A stretch of DNA of 64,000 nt from 21-14-0-10-47-8 sp966211795. GTDB taxonomy: Bacteria > Bdellovibrionota > Bdellovibrionia > Bdellovibrionales > Bdellovibrionaceae. The stretch spans positions 102,807 through 166,806 of the forward strand of contig CBIHNW010000009.1 of NCBI GenBank assembly GCA_966211795.1, in the 5' to 3' direction. Shown here in pieces: positions 58,192 to 64,000 of the stretch. The notes under the pieces are model-generated. The model ran no database searches, was not told where the DNA came from, and saw nothing but the letters and a program-made list of their open reading frames with translations. The position numbers and the translations under genes are program-made. The stretch's first letter is position 1. Every line of letters begins with the position of its first letter.

Positions 58192-58482
58192 ATGCCGGTG
58201 ATTTCATTCACGAAAAAGCATCGTGCCGATATCGCCGTCGCCTTGGGGACCAATTTGATGAAAGCCTTGCTGGCGGCCGAAACACCGGTGGCATCTAGCT
58301 GCAACGGTGATGGCGTGTGTGCGAAATGCCGCCTGACGATCACGAGCGGCATGCAAAATCTTTCGCCGGCGAATGAGACGGAAAAATTCCTGAAAGAAAA
58401 GTTTCAGCTGAAAGCCAATCAACGCATCAGTTGCCAAGTTTCCGTCTTAGGTGATGTCCAAGTCGATGCGAGCTACTGGTGA
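58192..58482 (+). CDS. 2Fe-2S ferredoxin
   Basis: 96 residues with the plant-type cluster motif SCNGDGVCAKCRL and a last Cys in RISCQVSVL; four Cys total. Cytoplasmic electron carrier; partner not identified. Its stop codon overlaps the next ATG (TGATG), placing it in one operon with trmB, an SDR gene and trxB. Confidence 0.88.
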   Translation: MPVISFTKKHRADIAVALGTNLMKALLAAETPVASSCNGDGVCAKCRLTITSGMQNLSPANETEKFLKEKFQLKANQRISCQVSVLGDVQVDASYW

Positions 58483-59135
58483 TGAAAACGTGGGTTTTGC
58501 TAGGAGCTTCTCGGGGTTTGGGTCATTGCTTTTTGCAAAAGGCTCGCGCTGAAAATATTCAGATACATAATTTTTCTCGGCGCGCTCCTCTCGACAGTGA
58601 AGGTGTGCAAACGCACGTTGCCGATTTTTCGAATAGCGAAGAGTGGGAAATTCTCGCTCGGCGAATTCGCGAGCTTGCTCCCGAACGGATTTTTTATTTT
58701 GCGGGAGGTGGACCCTTCGGTGATTTCCAAAATAAAAATTGGAAAGATCACCAGTGGGGGTGGCGAGTGTCGTTTGAATGTCCGGCATTTTTGCTGCATT
58801 CCTATTTGCGAACGCCGGATGATCTGCGGCAGTTCGTCGTCGTCGGTTCAAGCATTGCCGAATCAAATCCCGATCCGCGGGCTTCCAGCTACAGCTCGGC
58901 CAAACACGCCTTAAAAGGTTTAATCACATCGGTGCAGGCGGAGCAGAAGTCTGTGCTGGATTTGCGACTGTTCAGTCCCGGTTACATGGACACAGCGATG
59001 CTTCCGGCGAATGCTTGGCCGCGTCAACAAGCGGGTTTGGTGAAATCGCCTGCCGAAGTGGCAGAGATGCTGTGGGCCTGGATTCACAATGCAGATGACG
59101 TGAACAAGCACTTTGTTTTACAGTCGTCCCCATGA
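58482..59135 (+). CDS. Short-chain dehydrogenase/reductase
   Basis: 217 residues from ATG 58482. NAD(P)-binding loop LLGASRGLGHCFLQ, the NAG-like region YFAGGGPFGD, catalytic Tyr-x3-Lys in SSYSSAKHALKG with Ser in VVVGSSIAES. Small for an SDR. Substrate unknown. Coupled to ferredoxin upstream (TGATG) and trxB downstream (ATGA). Confidence 0.85.
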   Translation: MKTWVLLGASRGLGHCFLQKARAENIQIHNFSRRAPLDSEGVQTHVADFSNSEEWEILARRIRELAPERIFYFAGGGPFGDFQNKNWKDHQWGWRVSFECPAFLLHSYLRTPDDLRQFVVVGSSIAESNPDPRASSYSSAKHALKGLITSVQAEQKSVLDLRLFSPGYMDTAMLPANAWPRQQAGLVKSPAEVAEMLWAWIHNADDVNKHFVLQSSP

Positions 59136-60076
59136 CAAATTCTCAAACAAATATCGAAAAAGTTCTTATTATTGGTTCTGGTCCTGCAGGTTTGACGGCC
59201 GCGGTTTACACGGCTCGCGCGAATTTGAAACCGTTGATGATCGAAGGTGAAGAAGCCGGCGGCCAGCTGATGATCACCACCGACGTCGAAAACTATCCGG
59301 GCTTCGCCAAAGGCGTTTCCGGTCCCGAGCTAGTGTCGGTCATGCGCCAACAAGCCGAGAAGTTCGGAACTCGTTTCCTAACCCGCAATGTGACCAAGGT
59401 GGATATGTCTGAGCGGCCCTTCAAGGTTTGGGTCGGCAAAGATCTTTATCTCGCGCAAACTTTGATCATCACCACCGGCGCATCGGCGAAATGGTTGGGT
59501 CTGGCATCCGAAAAAAAATACATGAATCGTGGTGTTTCGGCCTGCGCGACCTGCGACGGCGCTTTCTTTAAAAACGTCGAAGTCGGCGTCATCGGTGGCG
59601 GTGACACGGCCATGGAAGAAGCGAATTTCCTGACTCGATTTGCATCGAAAGTTTACGTCATTCACCGTCGCGATTCGTTCCGCGCTTCCAAAATTATGGC
59701 GGAGAGAACTTTGAAGAATCCAAAAATCCAGGTGATCTGGAATACCGAAGTGGTCGAAGTGTTGGGCGATGATAAATCGATGACCGGCATCGTGATGAAG
59801 AATCTGGTGACGGGGGCGACTCAGGAAAAGCCACTGCAGGGATTATTTCTTGCGATTGGACACAAGCCGAACACGGATCTTTTCAAAGGCGTGCTGACTT
59901 TGGATGAAACTGGTTACATCAGAACGAAACCCGGTTCTTCCTATACCAACGTCGAGGGCGTGTTTGCCGCCGGCGACGTTCAGGATCATGTCTATCGACA
60001 AGCGATCACGGCTGCGGGAACTGGTTGCATGGCGGCGATTGATGCGGAAAGATGGCTTGAGGGGCAGAACGCCTAA
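59132..60076 (+). CDS. trxB: Thioredoxin reductase
   Basis: 314 residues, typical length. FAD motif VLIIGSGPAGLTAAVYTARA, redox pair in SACATCDGAFFKN (CATC), NADPH motif VIGGGDTAMEEANFLTRF, and the C-terminal GVFAAGDVQDHVYRQAITAA. Reduces thioredoxin with NADPH. The ATGA overlap with the SDR gene makes it the last gene of the tight four-gene run. Confidence 0.97.
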   Translation: MTNSQTNIEKVLIIGSGPAGLTAAVYTARANLKPLMIEGEEAGGQLMITTDVENYPGFAKGVSGPELVSVMRQQAEKFGTRFLTRNVTKVDMSERPFKVWVGKDLYLAQTLIITTGASAKWLGLASEKKYMNRGVSACATCDGAFFKNVEVGVIGGGDTAMEEANFLTRFASKVYVIHRRDSFRASKIMAERTLKNPKIQVIWNTEVVEVLGDDKSMTGIVMKNLVTGATQEKPLQGLFLAIGHKPNTDLFKGVLTLDETGYIRTKPGSSYTNVEGVFAAGDVQDHVYRQAITAAGTGCMAAIDAERWLEGQNA

Positions 60077-60119
60077 GAGCCTATTTTTCTGATAGGTCGA
60101 GGACGGGCGACTTGAAGCT

Positions 60120-60623
60120 ATGGCAAAAAAGAAAATCAATGCATCGGATCTGATATCAAAAATCGAAAAGCTGGCCAAATCACGAATGGCCAGTGGCGAA
60201 GTCGTCCAGTTGCACAACTTTCGCGACCTCAAGAAAAAAATCGAACCCAAGGTCATCTTGGTGATCGAAGATGACGAAACCATGCGCGCCGCTTTGAAGA
60301 AGATCTTTGAAATGGATGGATTCGTGGTGCGCCTGGCGGCGGATGGCACCGAACTTTCCGTGGCGTTGGAAGATGTCTCTCCGGATTTGATTCTTTTGGA
60401 TATCGGGCTGCCCTGGTTGAACGGATTTGAGCTTGCGCAAATGCTCAAGGATCACAAAGAGCTCAAAAAAATTCCGTTGATTTTCGTTTCGGGAAAAACC
60501 AGCGACGAAGACATCAAAAAGGCGTTTGAAATCGGCGCCAATGATTTTATCAAGAAGCCTTTCGAAATCGAAAAGCTCAAAAAAACCGTTCACACTTTGT
60601 TGAAAATTTCAGAAGAAGCTTAA
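60120..60623 (+). CDS. Single-domain response regulator with basic N-terminal extension
   Basis: 167 residues. A Lys-rich tail (about 1-43) precedes a receiver domain: VILVIEDDETMRAALKK, phosphoacceptor Asp in LILLDIGLPWLNGFELA, and Lys in NDFIKKPFEIEKLKK. No output domain, so it probably acts by binding a partner, as CheY-type proteins do. No histidine kinase nearby. Confidence 0.88.
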   Translation: MAKKKINASDLISKIEKLAKSRMASGEVVQLHNFRDLKKKIEPKVILVIEDDETMRAALKKIFEMDGFVVRLAADGTELSVALEDVSPDLILLDIGLPWLNGFELAQMLKDHKELKKIPLIFVSGKTSDEDIKKAFEIGANDFIKKPFEIEKLKKTVHTLLKISEEA

Positions 60624-60624
60624 A

Positions 60625-60647
60625 GCCCGCCATTGTTTTTGGTGGGC
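60625..60647 (+). terminator. Weak terminator hairpin between convergent genes
   Basis: GCCCGCC (60625-60631) pairs with GGTGGGC (60641-60647, one G-T pair), 1 bp after the response-regulator stop. The T-run is poor on both strands. Confidence 0.4.
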
Positions 60648-60649
60648 CC

Positions 60650-61804
60650 TTAATTGCTAATCATCATGCCGGAAATGCATTTCGTATCGACGCCATAATT
60701 GTAAAATGACGACGACCCAACATGGGTCAAGACCGAGTTGTTGGCGGATCCCAATTTGGAAGCATCGTAGGTGAATTTTTCGATCGAGTAATTTACCGTG
60801 GTGGCGGCCGTCGAGATCGCGGTCGCGACGTACAAACTGTTCGTGGTCGGATCCAATGTTAACGCCGAGATATTGAAAAGTGTGTAGGGAGATGTGCCGG
60901 TGCTGATGTCGTAAATAACGTTGGCGGTGCCGAAGGCTCCGGAAGACTCGTCAAAATCATAAGCGATCAGCATGTTGGTGTTGGTCGTTGTCGCGCTGTT
61001 GGCCCAAGCCACGATCAATTTGGAATTCACGCTGTCATAGGTGGCGGCAAGTGGCCACGAAGTTCCGGCGCCCGGTGCGGCCTGAGCCGCAACACATTGA
61101 GTGGCGCTGCTGGCCCCCGTGGATGGTAAACTGATCAGGCGATTGGCGCCGGCGAAAGCATGGCCCGCAATCACGCGATTGGAAGTTGATGAGGTGTTCA
61201 AAGCAAACGAGTAAGTCGTGTTCGCATTTCCACAGGTCGCGCCCAATGCGTTTGTCACGAAGGTGGCCGAGGCGGCGGGTCCCAACTGTCGCACGCCAGA
61301 CGAGTTGATCTTGTCGATCGCACCACTGCGGATGGTGAACAAACCGCCATCATTTGTTTTGGTCATGAAACGCGGGATCGCCGAAAAGATGGTCGCCGGT
61401 CCCGGGGTGAGACCAAAATTCGAACGAGCGCTCTGATCTTTGGGTACGAGCTCAATCCGGCCCGAGGTCCCGTTTCCCACTAGCACCGCAATGTGATCTG
61501 CATCCCAATCGACCAGGCCAATTGGCGTGTCACCACCCGAAGCGGGGGGAGCGTTATAATCGGCAATGATCGAATCTCGCTGGCCGGTTTCAAGGTTGAT
61601 GCGAAAAACAAGATTGGATGCCGTGGCGGCGGAGAAAGTCGTGACGCCGGAAGCAGCTTGGCACAGGCCACTGCTGACATAGAGATAACGAACGCCCGTC
61701 GAAGAGAGATCAGCAGTATCATCTTTTTTCTTCTCGCAGGCCAAACCTGACAACAAAAGAAAGGAGGCGACAATTTTCAAGGCGTTTGTTTTTGTCGAAT
61801 TCAT
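60650..61804 (-). CDS. Lipoprotein, probable beta-propeller-like, unknown function
   Basis: 384 residues. Lipoprotein signal ending LSGLAC, then a charged EKKKDD stretch. The remainder is Ser/Thr/Ala/Gly-rich and beta-repetitive, with repeated patterns such as RIELVPKD, NSLYVATAIST and SKLIVAWANS. This fits a six- or seven-blade propeller (inference). Several Cys (GLCQAA, GATCGN, TQCVA, TKCIS). It likely faces the periplasm or exterior. No clear enzyme motif. Confidence 0.6.
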   Translation of the reverse strand: MNSTKTNALKIVASFLLLSGLACEKKKDDTADLSSTGVRYLYVSSGLCQAASGVTTFSAATASNLVFRINLETGQRDSIIADYNAPPASGGDTPIGLVDWDADHIAVLVGNGTSGRIELVPKDQSARSNFGLTPGPATIFSAIPRFMTKTNDGGLFTIRSGAIDKINSSGVRQLGPAASATFVTNALGATCGNANTTYSFALNTSSTSNRVIAGHAFAGANRLISLPSTGASSATQCVAAQAAPGAGTSWPLAATYDSVNSKLIVAWANSATTTNTNMLIAYDFDESSGAFGTANVIYDISTGTSPYTLFNISALTLDPTTNSLYVATAISTAATTVNYSIEKFTYDASKLGSANNSVLTHVGSSSFYNYGVDTKCISGMMISN

Positions 61805-62113
61805 GATGTCTCCATGGCATGAATTGAATTCTTTTGAGGACTATCGGAATGATTGTTCAGGGACTTGAAGAGTTCTGGCTTTATTTGATGTTGTCTTGCT
61901 TGGCTTGCTGAAGGTCTAGATCGCAATTCTCAAGAAATGCTCGTTTTCGATTGCGACTGTCGCTTGGGCTTGGCCGGTTTCCGCCGCCGAAAAAGCTGAT
62001 GACTTTGACGGAGTCTGTCAAGCCGGGCTGGAATCGGTTGAAGGCAAGTTTCGCTGACGACAATCTCCTGTTTTGCAGTTGCCTCAGGAAAGCAAATTTA
62101 CCATCATGGTCGC
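61805..62113. other. Divergent intergenic region without recognised features
   Basis: About 309 bp between two divergent secreted-protein genes. I see no hairpin, repeat or credible small gene; promoters must lie here but none stands out. Confidence 0.3.
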
Positions 62114-63304
62114 ATGGATTTTCTATCCCGCTCTCGATTTAAAGATTGGCTTGTTTGTGTTGGCCTGATTTTCGGATTCGCCTTGGTTGGCGGGAAGGCT
62201 TGGGCTTACCCTTCCTTCATTGGTTATGGATATACTTCCTGCATGACCTGCCATTACAGTCCGATTGGAAATGGTCAGCTCACTGATTATGGTCGAGGCC
62301 TTTTTGCGTCGGAAATTGCGGCGAAACCATTTTGGAATCAGCACGCCAGTGATGACGAACTGACCAAGTCGGCAAGCTTTACCTTTCAAGAACCAACGCC
62401 GCGTTTTTTGCATCCGTCATTCAAGTACCGTGATCTGTATCTTTCACCCAGCCTGGGCGGCAACAACGCCTACAAACGCTATGTTATGCAAGCTGATGCC
62501 GGGGTGGCCTTGCACTTTGACGAGAATGATAAATACATTTTTGTCGGGTCGGTCGGTTACACGCGAGTGCCATTGAATGCGGACATCAAAGAAGGCGCTT
62601 GGAATTACAATCTCATCACGCATGAGCACTATCTGCGAACCCAGCTGACCGACACTCAGTACCTGAGTGTGGGCCTGATCGATATCGCCTACGGGATTCG
62701 CATTGCGGACCACACGGCGGTCAATCGCGCCGGCATTGGCTTGGATCAGAACAGCCAGGTGCACGGAATTCTGTACAATTACTTTCCGGAAAAATGGAGC
62801 ATCGCTTTGCATGCCTTTGCCGGCAATCAGCTTCGGGATGAAATCTCTCGCATCAGCGGCGCCAGCACGATGGTTGAATACGAAGTGAAAGAAAAAATGA
62901 CGGTCGGCTTTTCAGCCTTGGCTGGCAGCACCGAGGTGCAAAAGCAAACACTGACGGCAATTCACTCGCGCGTGGGTGTCGGGCAAGGGTCCAGCATCAT
63001 GACCGAGATCGGACTGAATCGGCTGGAACCCAAAACAGGGGATGCCAGCACCGGCGGTTACGGGATCCTGGTCGGCACGATGCGCATGTTCCGCGGCCTT
63101 GATTTTGAATCTCAGTTGGAAATGCTGAAAAGTTCCTTGAGTGAGTCTTCGCAGGAAAATTTCCGTTACTCGTTTGGCTTTATTTATTTCCCATTTCAAC
63201 GTGTCGAGCTTCGATTGCAGGCCACCGATGGCCGCACGCTTGCACCTAATCAAGTGGAGGCAGACGCATGGTCTTTGCAATCCCAATTGCATCTTTCTTT
63301 GTAA
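62114..63304 (+). CDS. Outer membrane beta-barrel protein with an N-terminal c-type heme motif
   Basis: 396 residues. Signal segment WLVCVGLIFGFALVGGKAWA. Just after it comes SCMTCHYSPIGNGQLTDYG, a CXXCH heme-binding motif in the mature N-terminus. The rest alternates as amphipathic strands (YKRYVMQADAGVALHFDENDK, YLSVGLIDIAYGIRI, FRYSFGFIYFPFQRVELRLQ) and ends QSQLHLSL. Such a barrel with a heme plug or tail recalls porin-cytochrome conduits, but here both parts are one protein. Heme attachment would need the periplasmic Ccm system. The following gene overlaps by 37 bp. Confidence 0.7.
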   Translation: MDFLSRSRFKDWLVCVGLIFGFALVGGKAWAYPSFIGYGYTSCMTCHYSPIGNGQLTDYGRGLFASEIAAKPFWNQHASDDELTKSASFTFQEPTPRFLHPSFKYRDLYLSPSLGGNNAYKRYVMQADAGVALHFDENDKYIFVGSVGYTRVPLNADIKEGAWNYNLITHEHYLRTQLTDTQYLSVGLIDIAYGIRIADHTAVNRAGIGLDQNSQVHGILYNYFPEKWSIALHAFAGNQLRDEISRISGASTMVEYEVKEKMTVGFSALAGSTEVQKQTLTAIHSRVGVGQGSSIMTEIGLNRLEPKTGDASTGGYGILVGTMRMFRGLDFESQLEMLKSSLSESSQENFRYSFGFIYFPFQRVELRLQATDGRTLAPNQVEADAWSLQSQLHLSL

Positions 63305-63867
63305 GACTTTCGATTCTGGTCCTGGCGCTCTTCTCGACGTTGAGCGCTTCGGCGGCCCCGCTGCAAAAATCTTGGGGCGTCGGAATCCTGAGCTGGCCGG
63401 AAAAAGTGCAGGTCACCGACGGCACCGGACAAAGTTTCGATTCGAGCGTCCAAGTCTACGCGCCATCTTTGCATTTTGGCGCTAGAAATTATCATTCAAG
63501 AGACGGACTTCTGTATGAAGGATATCTATTCTACGGAAAAGCTGACATTCAGTCGGACTCGGCCAGCCTGACTTACTTTCAAAAACGAGTTCCCATCTAC
63601 GGAGCCGGTGCCTCGTACGGATGGTACTATCGACCCGAAGGAAAACAGGTCAACATCGGCTTCACCGTACCTGTGCAAGTCCGCCACGCCGATTGGACCA
63701 ATCCTCCCGGTGGCGGCGAAGTAAACAAAAAAGAAGTTTTCGCCATCGGCCTGATGCTCGACACCCGCTGGCGTTTAACCCCCGACATCGCCATCAATCA
63801 ACGAGTCGGCACATTCGCCGGCAACAAAGGCGCCCTCTGGATGGCAAATCTCGAATGGACGCTCTGA
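63268..63867 (+). CDS. Small outer membrane beta-barrel protein coupled to the heme-motif barrel
   Basis: 199 residues. Signal peptide FVRLSILVLALFSTLSASAA. Strands such as WGVGILSWPEKVQV, GLLYEGYLFYGKADI, YGAGASYGWYYRPEG and KEVFAIGLMLDTRWRL follow. It ends ALWMANLEWTL, close to the C-terminal aromatic rule. Starts inside the 3' end of the previous barrel gene, so they are co-translated and may form one outer-membrane unit (inference). Confidence 0.65.
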   Translation: MVFAIPIASFFVRLSILVLALFSTLSASAAPLQKSWGVGILSWPEKVQVTDGTGQSFDSSVQVYAPSLHFGARNYHSRDGLLYEGYLFYGKADIQSDSASLTYFQKRVPIYGAGASYGWYYRPEGKQVNIGFTVPVQVRHADWTNPPGGGEVNKKEVFAIGLMLDTRWRLTPDIAINQRVGTFAGNKGALWMANLEWTL

Positions 63868-63916
63868 CCGGCTCGGTCTCCTGAGTTCTGGGTTTTTCCC
63901 CTCTGAAAATGGACAC

Positions 63917-63952
63917 GGCCACTTTCTGAAAGCGAACCTCCGGTTCGACGGC
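63917..63952. repeat. Hairpin repeat copy 2
   Basis: GGCC, a short CTTTC-T-GAAAG hairpin, then CGAACC-TCC-GGTTCG closing with ACGGC. It matches copy 1 (15739-15775) in 20 of 21 core bases and in layout. A further hairpin CCGCA-TCG-TGCGG follows at 63971-63983 and the structure may continue past the window edge. Confidence 0.5.
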
Positions 63953-64000
63953 CTCAGCCGCGCTGTGGTACCGCATCGTGCGGGCGCGGAGGTCGCATTT

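Noticed and set aside
1..64000. tRNA or rRNA genes, CRISPR arrays, prophage or insertion sequences
   Set aside because: Reading both strands I found no tRNA-like cloverleaf ends, no spaced direct repeats and no transposase, integrase or phage proteins. A tRNAscan-SE and ISfinder run would settle it.

Overview
The window looks like ordinary chromosome from a predatory or free-living bacterium of the Bdellovibrio lineage (Bdellovibrionota). This rests on four things: a LexA gene preceded by a perfect TTAC-N3-GTAA box, which is the SOS operator described for Bdellovibrio bacteriovorus; a linked imuA-imuB-dnaE2 cassette; a DUF4423-type regulator; and many small secreted, lipoprotein and outer-membrane beta-barrel genes between single-copy housekeeping genes. 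The species is an inference. I saw no tRNA, rRNA, CRISPR array, transposase, integrase or phage gene.

Layout, left to right. 1-2.5 kb: a truncated M14 carboxypeptidase lipoprotein behind tatA, two small proteins and a beta-barrel protein. 2.7-6.6 kb: a DUF2917 gene divergent from a MocR-type regulator that is translationally coupled to an acyl-ACP thioesterase, then a UPF0178 protein and a periplasmic tyrosine phosphatase. 6.6-14 kb: the most unusual region, a six-gene minus-strand run of an ATP-grasp/PLP-decarboxylase fusion, a transglutaminase-like protein, a urea-transporter-family permease, a beta-barrel and two paralogous BPL_N lipoproteins, facing a C39-like cysteine protein. 14-21.5 kb: an OM barrel, lexA, and the imuA-imuB-dnaE2 mutagenesis cassette. 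21.7-31 kb: a secreted phospholipase D, secreted proteins of unknown function, asnS, lysC, fxsA and xth, plus two or three very short genes. 31-40 kb: a peroxiredoxin coupled to an ATP-grasp-like protein, a second xth, a penicillin-binding protein, and a tetR-urate-oxidase-N-membrane-cytochrome c-small-membrane-protein operon. 40-55 kb: a zinc-less DksA relative, agmatinase, a peptide-binding protein, arginine decarboxylase (speA), leuS, PEP carboxylase and AlkC. 55-64 kb: a PleD-like diguanylate cyclase, a cation efflux protein, a tight run of trmB, ferredoxin, SDR and trxB, a response regulator, a secreted propeller-like lipoprotein, and a barrel protein with a c-type heme motif.

Functional themes. 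LexA sits directly upstream of the ImuA/ImuB/DnaE2 error-prone polymerase genes, and exonuclease III (two copies) and AlkC add base-excision repair. SpeA and agmatinase together give arginine to agmatine to putrescine plus urea, and a urea-family permease lies in the 6.6-14 kb cluster. Non-coding structure includes an inverted/direct repeat array before the MocR gene, a 26-bp perfect palindrome near lysC, an 18-bp-arm inverted repeat after alkC, a two-copy hairpin repeat (15.7 and 63.9 kb), and a 67-bp inverted repeat at 34.6 kb with a partial copy at 43.8 kb. Start codons were moved inward from the longest reading frame wherever a ribosome binding site or signal peptide decided the matter.
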